Shown here: piece after piece, positions 1 to 4,529 of the stretch
Layout of the letters: each line of letters begins with the position of its first letter
Numbering within the stretch: the stretch's first letter is position 1
Assembly: GCA_002347925.1 (NCBI GenBank)
Contig: DDYL01000119.1
Span: 2,522-7,777, forward strand
Direction of reading: 5' to 3'
Length of the DNA stretch: 5,256 nt
DNA from: Chloroflexi bacterium UBA2235
GTDB lineage: Bacteria; Chloroflexota; UBA11872; UBA12225
The notes under the pieces: generated by a model
Database searches by the model: none
Seen by the model: the letters and a program-made list of their open reading frames with translations, nothing else
What the model was told of the DNA's origin: nothing
Made by a program: the position numbers and the translations under genes

Positions 1-57
1 GTTGTCAGTAATGACATTGAGCCGACGCGTCGTGGATACAAGCGCAAACCGGCGTAA
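1..57 (+). CDS. rplV: 50S ribosomal protein L22, C-terminal end (partial)
   Basis: Reading frame 1 is open from the first base and gives 18 codons, VVSNDIEPTRRGYKRKPA, ending at TAA (55-57). L22 proteins typically finish their core with a strand ending in VVVSE or similar, and rplV is the gene directly before rpsC in nearly all bacterial S10 operons, so position and residues both point to L22. L22 is a 50S protein that binds 23S rRNA and lines the peptide exit tunnel with a long beta hairpin, but that part lies outside the window. The basic tail after VVS (TRRGYKRKPA) extends beyond where many L22 proteins stop. With so few residues visible, the call rests mainly on gene order. Confidence 0.8.
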   Translation, partial: VVSNDIEPTRRGYKRKPA

Positions 58-117
58 CGTTTTGGGCGTAGCGTCACCAGGCAGTGTCCGGCATGCGAGT
101 GTCGGTAGCGAAGGCAT

Positions 118-123
118 GAGGGA
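118..123 (+). promoter_or_regulatory. Ribosome binding site of rpsC
   Basis: GAGGGA lies five bases before the GTG codon at 129. It supports that non-ATG codon as the start of S3, which then begins with the family-typical MGQKVHPIGFRLG. Confidence 0.6.
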
Positions 124-128
124 CTAGA

Positions 129-950
129 GTGGGCCAGAAGGTACACCCGATTGGGTTCCGGCTCGGTGTGATCCGTGACTGGGAGAGCAAGTGGTTTGCT
201 GACAAGGCTGGCTATACCCAGCTGGTCGGTGAAGACCTTGAGATCCGACAATTGATCACCCGTCGGCTTGCGAATGCAAGCGTGAGCAAGACGGAAATTG
301 AGCGTCACTTGAATGAGGTCAAGGTAACTATTCACACGGCGAAGCCTGGCATTGTGATTGGGAAGCAGGGCGCAGCGGTTGAAGAGCTGCGCAAGCTTCT
401 CGAGGCCATGACCGGCAAGAAAGCTCGTGTCAATATCATGGAGATCCGGAACCCGGAGATCGATTCGCGACTGGTGGCCCGCAGCATTGCGGAGCAGCTT
501 GAGCGTCGGGTGGCTTTTCGTCGTGCCATGAAGCAAGCCGTTCAGCGGGCTGAGCGCATGGGGGCAAAGGGCATTCGTATAAAGGTGGGCGGCAGGCTTG
601 GCGGGTCAGAGATGGCGCGTAAGGACAAGGAAGCACACGGCAAGGTGCCGTTGCAGACCCTCCGCGCTGACATTGACTATGGGCAGTCTGAGGCTGCAAC
701 AACATTCGGTCGGATTGGCGTCAAGGTCTGGATCTATCGTGGTGACGTTGCACCCGGCCAAAAGGTTGTAGACCCGGCAGTTCAGGAGCCGCGTCGTTCC
801 AGCGATAACCGGTCAGGTGGGCCACGCGGCGGCGGTGGCGGTGGGTCACGCGGTGGGTTTGGTGGTGGTGGTCCCCGGGGCGGTGGTGGCAGGAGTGTTG
901 GCCAGGGCCGAGGCGCTGGTACTGGGCGGGGCGCCCCGCCGGCGCGCTAG
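129..950 (+). CDS. rpsC: 30S ribosomal protein S3 with Gly/Arg-rich C-terminal tail
   Basis: S3 binds 16S rRNA in the head of the 30S subunit and forms part of the mRNA entry site. The 273-residue product starts at GTG with MGQKVHPIGFRLG, the usual S3 N-terminus. A type II KH domain spans about residues 40-108, with the GxxG loop as GKQG at 78-81. The C-terminal S3 domain runs to about residue 215 and includes RADIDYG and GRIGVKVWIYRG. Arg131, Arg132 and Lys135 are present; these positions are linked to mRNA unwinding in E. coli S3. The core ends near residue 218. About 54 residues of low-complexity Gly/Arg/Ser follow, with several RGG triplets, making the protein about 40 residues longer than E. 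coli S3 (233). Many S3 proteins have variable tails, but this one resembles an RGG box. It lies between rplV (71 nt) and rplP (82 nt). Confidence 0.98.
   Translation: MGQKVHPIGFRLGVIRDWESKWFADKAGYTQLVGEDLEIRQLITRRLANASVSKTEIERHLNEVKVTIHTAKPGIVIGKQGAAVEELRKLLEAMTGKKARVNIMEIRNPEIDSRLVARSIAEQLERRVAFRRAMKQAVQRAERMGAKGIRIKVGGRLGGSEMARKDKEAHGKVPLQTLRADIDYGQSEAATTFGRIGVKVWIYRGDVAPGQKVVDPAVQEPRRSSDNRSGGPRGGGGGGSRGGFGGGGPRGGGGRSVGQGRGAGTGRGAPPAR
925..940 (+). other. GC palindrome / RNA hairpin at the 3' end of rpsC
   Basis: GGCGGGGCGCCCCGCC is a perfect 16-base palindrome inside the last codons of rpsC. As RNA it can form a 6-bp all-GC stem closed by a GCGC loop. Ten bases later comes a short T-rich stretch (TTTGTTGT, 951-958). 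It resembles a degenerate terminator, but the T-tract is neither contiguous nor adjacent and the operon continues, so partial attenuation or mRNA 3'-end protection is at most an inference. Confidence 0.4.
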
Positions 951-1015
951 TTTGTTGTCGCGCTTGTCCGATCTGTAGTGGTCCGGCCTGCGCGGCGAGC
1001 GATTTGAACGGGATT

Positions 1016-1021
1016 GAGGAG
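1016..1021 (+). promoter_or_regulatory. Ribosome binding site of rplP
   Basis: GAGGAG lies 11 bases before ATG 1033 and 17 bases before the in-frame ATG 1039. Spacing therefore favours 1033 (MLMPKR) over 1039 (MPKR). Confidence 0.6.
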
Positions 1022-1032
1022 ATCACGACGCG

Positions 1033-1530
1033 ATGTTGATGCCAAAACGCGTCAAGTATCGGCGGATGCACCGCGGAAACATGCGTGGTGCTGCGAGCCG
1101 TGGCAATTTCATTGCGTTTGGTCAGTTTGGCCTTCAGGCGCTCGAGCCGTGTTGGTTGGACAGCCGACAGATTGAGGCGGCCCGAATTGCAATTACGCGC
1201 TACATGCGCCGTGGTGGCAAGGTGTGGATCCGGGTGTTCCCGGACAAGTCGGTCACTGCCAAGCCGGCCGAGACCCGGATGGGCAGTGGTAAGGGCGCGC
1301 CAGACCACTGGGTATGTGTTGTCCGCACTGGGCGCATGCTGTTCGAGGTCGAGGGTGTGCGTGAGGACGTCGCGCGTGAGGCAATCCGCCTTGCGCAGTA
1401 CAAGCTTCCAATCAGGACTAAGTTCGTCACTCGTGCGGACTTTCCGGATCATGAGCAGGCATCCGAGGCGCAGCAGGCTTTGGACAGTGGCGTTGCTGCT
1501 CCGGCGGTTGTTGAAGAGGAAACTGAGTGA
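1033..1530 (+). CDS. rplP: 50S ribosomal protein L16 with acidic C-terminal tail
   Basis: L16 (uL16) binds 23S rRNA near the A site and peptidyl transferase centre and is among the last proteins to join the 50S. The 165-residue product carries the full family pattern: MLMPKRVKYRRMHRG at the start, RGNFIAFGQFGLQALEP (23-39), SRQIEAAR (44-51), RRGGKVWIRVFPDKSVTAKP (59-78) and the signature ETRMGSGKGAPDHW (80-93). The core ends near residue 135 (IRTKFVTR), matching the 136 residues of E. coli L16. About 30 extra residues follow, rich in Ala and Glu and ending EEETE, so the tail is acidic although the protein is otherwise basic. The stop TGA (1528-1530) shares a base with the ATG of rpmC, which indicates translational coupling. 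Confidence 0.98.
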   Translation: MLMPKRVKYRRMHRGNMRGAASRGNFIAFGQFGLQALEPCWLDSRQIEAARIAITRYMRRGGKVWIRVFPDKSVTAKPAETRMGSGKGAPDHWVCVVRTGRMLFEVEGVREDVAREAIRLAQYKLPIRTKFVTRADFPDHEQASEAQQALDSGVAAPAVVEEETE

Positions 1531-1727
1531 TGGCTACTACGGCTGCGGAGTTGCGCCAGCTGACGGCTACTGAGTTGGCCGAGCGTCTTGGTGAGGCACG
1601 GCAGGAGTTGTTCAATCTTCGGTTTCAATTGGCAACTCGCAAGTTGGAGAACCATAACCGGCTCGGCGAGGTTCGTCGTCAAATTGCTCGCATCCTTACG
1701 ATTGCTGGGCAGCAGCGCCAGGGATGA
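1530..1727 (+). CDS. rpmC: 50S ribosomal protein L29
   Basis: L29 (uL29) is a small helical 50S protein next to the peptide tunnel exit, where it helps form the docking surface for trigger factor and signal recognition particle. The 65 residues form two predicted helices: AAELRQLTATELAERLGEAR, then QELFNLRFQLATRKLENHNRL followed by GEVRRQIARI. The RFQLATRKLENHNRL segment with RRQIARI is the recognisable L29 core. Length matches the family's 60-70. Two starts are possible, GTG 1527 and ATG 1530. ATG is chosen because GAGGA (1516-1520) lies nine bases upstream and because it gives a TGATG stop/start overlap with rplP. Only the first Met changes between the two choices. Confidence 0.96.
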   Translation: MATTAAELRQLTATELAERLGEARQELFNLRFQLATRKLENHNRLGEVRRQIARILTIAGQQRQG

Positions 1728-1774
1728 CGCTTAGGCGGTGCGCGATTGCGCGTCGCAGGCGTGCAGTTCTGGGC

Positions 1775-1781
1775 GAGGGAG
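1775..1781 (+). promoter_or_regulatory. Ribosome binding site deciding the rpsQ start
   Basis: GAGGGAG lies nine bases before GTG 1791. The same frame is open back to a TTG at 1746, which would add 15 residues without family similarity and has only a weak AGGCGG upstream. The site supports GTG 1791. Confidence 0.55.
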
Positions 1782-1790
1782 TATCTGGTC

Positions 1791-2099
1791 GTGCGTGAAC
1801 GCAAGAAGGTCCTGGTTGGGCGGGTTGTCAGCAACAAGATGCAGAAGACCGTGGTTGTCGCGGTCCAGTCACTCCGCCGTGACCGGCTGTATCAGCGGAT
1901 GGTGCGCCACACCAAGAAGTTCCTCGTCCATGATGAGCATGCGTCGAGTTCGGTGGGGGATATGGTGCGTATCCGTGAGTCGCGTCCGATTAGCAAGCGC
2001 AAGCACTTCGTCGTGACATCGATCATTGAGCGGATCGCGGATCGTGGCAAGCGTGTTTCATTGCCGGCGACTCCGGCACCGATTGTTGGCATCGAGTAA
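1791..2099 (+). CDS. rpsQ: 30S ribosomal protein S17
   Basis: S17 (uS17) is an OB-fold primary 16S rRNA binding protein of the 30S body, needed early in assembly. Starting at GTG 1791 the product has 102 residues and begins MRERKKVLVGRVVSNKMQKTVVV, the standard S17 N-terminus. RHTKKFLVHDE (39-49) and the signature GDMVRIRESRPISKRKHFVV (56-75) follow. The core ends around residue 84, the full length of E. coli S17. The remaining 18 or so residues (DRGKRVSLPATPAPIVGIE) form a Pro/Ala-containing tail. The gap from rpmC is 63 nt and holds no recognisable promoter. This is the last gene of the S10 section before the spc section begins with rplN. Confidence 0.96.
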   Translation: MRERKKVLVGRVVSNKMQKTVVVAVQSLRRDRLYQRMVRHTKKFLVHDEHASSSVGDMVRIRESRPISKRKHFVVTSIIERIADRGKRVSLPATPAPIVGIE

Positions 2100-2146
2100 G
2101 TGCCGCACTCGAAGGGCTTTGCCCGCGATGTGTGGACGGTTCGGCT

Positions 2147-2152
2147 GAGGGA
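2147..2152 (+). promoter_or_regulatory. Ribosome binding site of rplN
   Basis: GAGGGA sits eight bases before GTG 2161. An out-of-frame ATG at 2153 opens only a three-codon frame (to TGA 2162-2164) that overlaps the real start. GTG is chosen because it gives MIQPQTRL, the invariant L14 N-terminus. Confidence 0.6.
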
Positions 2153-2160
2153 ATGAGCAA

Positions 2161-2529
2161 GTGATCCAACCACAGACGAGGCTCAGGTGCGCAGACAACA
2201 GCGGCGCACGTGAGTTGATGTGTATTCGTGTTCTGGACGGCTCCGCAAGGAAGTACGGCCACATTGGAGATGTCATCGTCGCAGCGGTTAAGGAGGCTAC
2301 TCCTGGTGCTGGTGTGAAGAAGGGTGACGTTGTCCGTGCGGTGATTGTGCGGGTAGCGAAGGAGTTCGGGCGTCCGGACGGGTCACATATTCGCTTTGAT
2401 GATAATGCGGCGGTTGTTCTGAACCCGCAGGGAAATCCTCGGGGTACTCGGATTTTCGGCCCTGTGGCGCGCGAGCTTCGCGACAAGAATTTCATGAAAG
2501 TCATTTCTTTGGCGCCTGAGGTTCTGTAG
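2161..2529 (+). CDS. rplN: 50S ribosomal protein L14
   Basis: L14 (uL14) binds 23S rRNA, sits at the subunit interface in bridges to 16S rRNA, and is the binding site of the silencing factor RsfS where that is present. The 122 residues equal the family length almost exactly. The beta-barrel core is recognisable from MIQPQTRLRCADNSGARELMCI at the start, through KKGDVVRAVIVR (53-64) and RPDGSHIRFDDNAAVVLNP (71-89), which covers the L14 signature, to GTRIFGPVARELRDKNFMKVISLAPEVL at the end. No extension or odd substitution is visible. rplN conventionally opens the spc operon, but the 61 nt before it contain no convincing -35/-10 pair, only a small GGGC-TTT-GCCC hairpin at 2114-2124, so readthrough from rpsQ is likely. 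Confidence 0.99.
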   Translation: MIQPQTRLRCADNSGARELMCIRVLDGSARKYGHIGDVIVAAVKEATPGAGVKKGDVVRAVIVRVAKEFGRPDGSHIRFDDNAAVVLNPQGNPRGTRIFGPVARELRDKNFMKVISLAPEVL

Positions 2530-2564
2530 GCCGTCTGGGGCGTTTGTCGCGCGTGATAGCTGGT

Positions 2565-2592
2565 CGGGCCTCGGTGTGTGTGCCTAGGCCCG
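2565..2592 (+). promoter_or_regulatory. Stable intercistronic hairpin between rplN and rplX
   Basis: CGGGCCT (2565-2571) pairs perfectly with AGGCCCG (2586-2592). Inside it, past one C/T mismatch, GG (2573-2574) pairs with CC (2583-2584), leaving an eight-base TGTGTGTG loop. No T-tract follows, so it is not an intrinsic terminator. It fills the middle of the 89-nt gap and ends 14 bases before the rplX ribosome binding site. This could slow or regulate L24 translation or mark an mRNA processing point; the role is inference. Confidence 0.5.
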
Positions 2593-2606
2593 GTGGCGGA
2601 GATTGT

Positions 2607-2610
2607 GAGG
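2607..2610 (+). promoter_or_regulatory. Ribosome binding site deciding the rplX start
   Basis: GAGG is eight bases before ATG 2619. The frame is open back to TTG 2544, but those 25 extra codons cross the hairpin at 2565-2592 and resemble no L24 N-terminus, so the shorter start is preferred. Confidence 0.5.
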
Positions 2611-2618
2611 ATACGAGG

Positions 2619-2957
2619 ATGGCCGCGAGGGTGGTCAAGAACGACACGGTTGTTGTGTTGACCGGTCGTGACAAGGGTAAGGAGGGCACCGTAACCAAGG
2701 TGCTCGTTGCTGACAACCGAGTTGTTGTCGAGAACATCAATACGCGGATCAGGCATGTCAAGGCTCGGCAGCCAGGGCAGCCTGCGGGTCGTATCGAGTT
2801 CTTCGCGCCGGTTGCCATCTCGAATGTCGCGGTCGTATGTCCGTCCTGCAAGAGGGGTGTCAAGGTCAGCTTCAAGCTGCTCGCCGACGGCACCAAGGTG
2901 CGGACCTGCCGCAAGTGCGGTGACGTGATCGAGAAGAAGGTGGTCAAGGATGGCTGA
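2619..2957 (+). CDS. rplX: 50S ribosomal protein L24, zinc-ribbon (Cys4) form
   Basis: L24 (uL24) is an assembly-initiator protein of the 50S that binds the 5' part of 23S rRNA. From ATG 2619 the product has 112 residues. The KOW motif covers about residues 5-33, with VVVLTGRDKGKEGTVTKVL as its core. After INTRIRHVK and PAGRIEFFAPVAISNV come Cys74-x2-Cys77 and Cys97-x2-Cys100, a four-cysteine knuckle expected to bind zinc. E. coli L24 lacks these cysteines, whereas many other phyla keep them. The C-terminus is basic. The gene overlaps rplE by eight bases (ATGGCTGA), so the two are very likely translationally coupled. The ribosome binding site of rplE lies inside the last rplX codons. Confidence 0.97.
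   Translation: MAARVVKNDTVVVLTGRDKGKEGTVTKVLVADNRVVVENINTRIRHVKARQPGQPAGRIEFFAPVAISNVAVVCPSCKRGVKVSFKLLADGTKVRTCRKCGDVIEKKVVKDG
2937..2943 (+). promoter_or_regulatory. Ribosome binding site of rplE, inside rplX
   Basis: AAGGTGG ends six bases before ATG 2950. It supports the long form of L5, because the next in-frame ATG (3055) and the codons near the conserved core have no comparable upstream purine tract. Confidence 0.5.
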
Positions 2958-3714
2958 TCGGAAGGGCTCAGGGTCGAAGGGTAGTTCGTCCAAGGGTTCG
3001 TCATCCAAGGGCGCGGCCAAGGCTCCCCGGACGCCCGCTCGCGGCGCCCCGGCGATGGCGTCATCGTCGCGTACTTCACGTGCCGGTGGTGGCACTGGAG
3101 TTCGGCGTGGAGCGCAGGGGCTGCCTCCTGTGCCGGTTGGGCCTCGCGAGGTCCCTCGGTTGCGAGTGAAGTACGACGGTGAGATTCGGCCCGAGCTTGT
3201 TAAGGAGTTCGGTTATCGAAGTGTGATGCAGGCTCCTGGTCTCCATAAGGTCGTGATCAATATCGGCATGGGGGAGGCGCTGACCAACGCCAACGCCATG
3301 GCAGCCGCGGTGGGTGATCTGGAGACCATCGTTGGTCAGAAGGTTGTAATTACCAAGGCAAAGAGGTCGATTTCGCAGTTCAAGTTGCGTCAGGGGCAGT
3401 CTATTGGCTGCATGGTGACGCTTCGTGGGGCCAGGATGTTCGATTTTCTCGACAAGCTCTTCAATGTGGCTTTGCCTCGCGTTCGTGACTTCTCGGGGGT
3501 CTCCCCCGATTCGTTCGACGGTCGTGGCAACTACACGTTGGGCCTTCGTGAGCAGCTGATCTTTCCGGAGATTCAGTACGACGAGATCGATAGGCTTCGT
3601 GGCATGGAGATCGCGATTGTGACGACCGCTCTTTCAGATCATGAGGGTAGGCGGCTGCTCGAGTTGATGGGAATGCCATTCCGGACGCAGCCTGCCGAGC
3701 GCGGTGCCCGGTAG
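2950..3714 (+). CDS. rplE: 50S ribosomal protein L5 with long Ser/Lys/Gly N-terminal extension
   Basis: L5 (uL5) binds 5S rRNA with L18 and places it in the central protuberance, where it also contacts the 30S head. The product has 254 residues. The conserved core starts near residue 70 (RLRVKYDGEIRPELVKEFGY) and includes VVINIGMGEA (101-110), TKAKRSISQFKLRQGQSIG (135-153), RVRDFSGVSPDSFDGRGNYTLGLREQLIFPEI (177-208) and the end LLELMGMPF (236-244). That is about 180 residues, matching E. coli L5 (179). The first 69 residues are extra: a low-complexity stretch of Ser, Lys, Gly, Ala, Pro and Arg with a tandem KGSSSKGSSSK and no hydrophobic segment. The ribosome binding site and the 8-bp overlap with rplX favour translation of this extension, although a downstream start cannot be excluded. 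Confidence 0.96.
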   Translation: MADRKGSGSKGSSSKGSSSKGAAKAPRTPARGAPAMASSSRTSRAGGGTGVRRGAQGLPPVPVGPREVPRLRVKYDGEIRPELVKEFGYRSVMQAPGLHKVVINIGMGEALTNANAMAAAVGDLETIVGQKVVITKAKRSISQFKLRQGQSIGCMVTLRGARMFDFLDKLFNVALPRVRDFSGVSPDSFDGRGNYTLGLREQLIFPEIQYDEIDRLRGMEIAIVTTALSDHEGRRLLELMGMPFRTQPAERGAR

Positions 3715-3717
3715 AAA

Positions 3718-3753
3718 CACTGATCATTCAGGTGAGCAGCGGGCTTGATCCGC
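3718..3753 (+). other. Two small hairpins in the rplE-rpsZ gap
   Basis: CACTGA (3718-3723) pairs with TCAGGTG (3728-3734), with one bulged G around a TCAT loop. GCGG (3739-3742) pairs with CCGC (3750-3753). Both are short and neither has a T-tract. They lie upstream of the rpsZ ribosome binding site AAGGA (3761-3765). No function can be assigned, and such short pairings may be chance. Confidence 0.25.
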
Positions 3754-3774
3754 GCAGAGTAAGGACAGCAATCC

Positions 3775-3960
3775 GTGGCCAAGAAGTGCAAGATCGAGAA
3801 GTCCAAGCGACCGTTCAAGTTTGAGGTCCAGCGGCACAATCGGTGCCGTCGATGTGGGCGTCCGCGCGCGTTCATCCGCAAGTTTGGGCTTTGCAGGATC
3901 TGCTTTCGGGAGCTCGCGCTTGTTGGACAGTTGCCGGGCGTTACCAAGGCTAGCTGGTAG
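3775..3960 (+). CDS. rpsZ: 30S ribosomal protein S14 type Z (zinc-binding)
   Basis: S14 (uS14) joins the 30S head late in assembly, next to S3 and S10. The 61-residue product is the short zinc-binding (C+) form. Cys24-x2-Cys27 and Cys40-x2-Cys43 frame the loop GRPRAFIRKFGL, and the protein ends in LCRICFRELALVGQLPGVTKASW, a highly conserved S14 terminus. An additional Cys5 near the start is unlikely to be a ligand. The start is GTG 3775, nine bases after AAGGA (3761-3765), giving MAKKCKIEK. The gene is also called rpsN; type Z is the 61-residue class, in contrast to the zinc-free form of about 101 residues. No second S14 is visible in the window, so zinc-dependent paralogue switching cannot be judged. 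A 125-nt gap separates it from rpsH. Confidence 0.98.
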   Translation: MAKKCKIEKSKRPFKFEVQRHNRCRRCGRPRAFIRKFGLCRICFRELALVGQLPGVTKASW

Positions 3961-3974
3961 GCATTTGTAGGATT

Positions 3975-4043
3975 GGCCGGTCCCGCCCATGGTGGACCGG
4001 CGCTCTGGTGGATGCCCGTGTTGTTTATGTTTTCGGACCGGCC
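3975..4043 (+). promoter_or_regulatory. Switch-like inverted repeats in the rpsZ-rpsH gap
   Basis: The arm GGCCGGTCC (3975-3983) has two possible partners downstream. GGACCGGC (3994-4001) gives a perfect 8-bp stem with a 10-base loop. GGACCGGCC (4035-4043) gives a perfect 9-bp stem enclosing 51 bases. The pairings exclude one another, an arrangement typical of attenuators and riboswitch-like leaders. A T-rich stretch (4020-4033) sits between the second and third arms. It occupies the longest gap of the window, upstream of rpsH, whose product S8 autoregulates the spc operon in E. coli. No known leader family is recognised, and function is inferred only from complementarity. Confidence 0.5.
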
Positions 4044-4045
4044 AC

Positions 4046-4063
4046 GTGACCCGGGTGGGTTAC
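4046..4063 (+). promoter_or_regulatory. Hairpin just upstream of the rpsH ribosome binding site
   Basis: GTGACCC (4046-4052) pairs with GGGTTAC (4057-4063), seven contiguous pairs including one G-U, around a GGGT tetraloop. It follows the third arm of the alternative pairing by two bases and precedes AGGAG (4071-4075) by seven bases, so it could influence ribosome access to rpsH. Confidence 0.4.
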
Positions 4064-4070
4064 ACGAGCC

Positions 4071-4075
4071 AGGAG
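4071..4075 (+). promoter_or_regulatory. Ribosome binding site of rpsH
   Basis: AGGAG lies 10 bases before ATG 4086 and 13 before the adjacent ATG 4089. Spacing mildly favours 4086; the alternative would simply remove one Met. Confidence 0.55.
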
Positions 4076-4085
4076 ATCACCGCTC

Positions 4086-4481
4086 ATGATGACCGACCCT
4101 ATTGCTGACATGCTTACGCGGCTGCGCAACGCTTCGCGCGCACGTCATGTAACGACATCCATACCTGCCTCCCATCTGAAGCGCAGGATTGCCGAGATCC
4201 TCAAGGCTGAGGGTTACATCTCTTCCTATGAGGTCGTTGCCGATGGGCCGCAGGGGACGCTGAACGTAACGTTGAAATATGATCAGAACCGCCAGCCTGC
4301 TCTGACTGGGCTGAAGCGGGTCAGCAAGCCTGGATTGCGCGTCTACCGCGGTCACGATCGCATTCCGAGGGTGCTTGGTGGCCTGGGGACGGTGATTATC
4401 TCGACCCCGCGTGGATTGATGACCGGTCGTGACGCGTGGCGTGGCGGGCTTGGTGGCGAGGTGCTGGCGTACATCTGGTAG
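4086..4481 (+). CDS. rpsH: 30S ribosomal protein S8
   Basis: S8 (uS8) is a primary binding protein of the central domain of 16S rRNA (helix 21) and in E. coli represses translation of the spc operon by binding its own mRNA. The 131 residues match the usual 130-132. The N-terminal domain starts MMTDPIADMLTRLRNASRA (1-19), then IPASHLKRRIAEILKAEGYI (26-45). The C-terminal domain contains RVYRGHDRIPRVLGGLGTVIISTPRGLMT and ends GGLGGEVLAYIW. In the signature region the usual basic residue after Ala in MTxxxAR is Trp118 here (MTGRDAWRGG), a minor oddity. The start is ATG 4086 or 4089. The gene follows a 125-nt gap carrying strong inverted repeats, which are candidate sites for feedback control. 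Confidence 0.98.
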   Translation: MMTDPIADMLTRLRNASRARHVTTSIPASHLKRRIAEILKAEGYISSYEVVADGPQGTLNVTLKYDQNRQPALTGLKRVSKPGLRVYRGHDRIPRVLGGLGTVIISTPRGLMTGRDAWRGGLGGEVLAYIW

Positions 4482-4484
4482 GTG

Positions 4485-4529
4485 ATGCGTGGGTATTGCG
4501 CGACTTGTTTCGGTCGTTGGCGCACGCAT
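4485..4529 (+). promoter_or_regulatory. Stem-loop filling the rpsH-rplF gap
   Basis: ATGCGTG (4485-4491) pairs perfectly with CACGCAT (4523-4529). Inside, CGAC (4501-4504) pairs with GTCG (4513-4516) around an eight-base loop, with GCG/CGC (4498-4500 and 4521-4523) as a competing extension. The outer arm ends immediately before GGAGGT (4530-4535), the strong ribosome binding site of rplF. The structure spans nearly the whole 62-nt gap. A role in linking L6 translation to S8 translation is inference. Confidence 0.45.

Noticed and set aside
58..128. Partial direct repeat GTGTCCGG / GTGTCGG in the rplV-rpsC gap
   Set aside because: It is short and imperfect with no associated symmetry or known site; chance is the likelier explanation.
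721..1452. Minus-strand open frame (243 codons) opposite rpsC and rplP
   Set aside because: Its composition (His, Thr, Pro, Arg) is that of a codon shadow and it lies against two conserved genes.
1746..1790. 15-codon upstream extension of rpsQ from TTG
   Set aside because: GTG 1791 has a better ribosome binding site and yields MRERKKVLVGRVVS, the usual S17 start.
2100..2160. Possible separate spc promoter before rplN
   Set aside because: No convincing -35/-10 pair is visible in the 61 nt, and the only structure is a 4-bp hairpin.
2544..2618. 25-codon upstream extension of rplX from TTG
   Set aside because: It does not resemble an L24 N-terminus and crosses a strong hairpin; the ATG at 2619 has a ribosome binding site and gives a standard start.
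2659..2672. TGACCGGTCGTGAC, repeated exactly at 4420-4433 in rpsH
   Set aside because: Both copies encode Thr-Gly-Arg-Asp in the same frame within conserved motifs of L24 and S8, so the match is explained by coding constraint and shared codon preference, not by a repeat element.
2058..3095. Long minus-strand open frame (345 codons) opposite rplN, rplX and the start of rplE
   Set aside because: It is antisense to three well-recognised ribosomal genes, has no family similarity I can see, and such frames are expected opposite GC-rich coding sequence.
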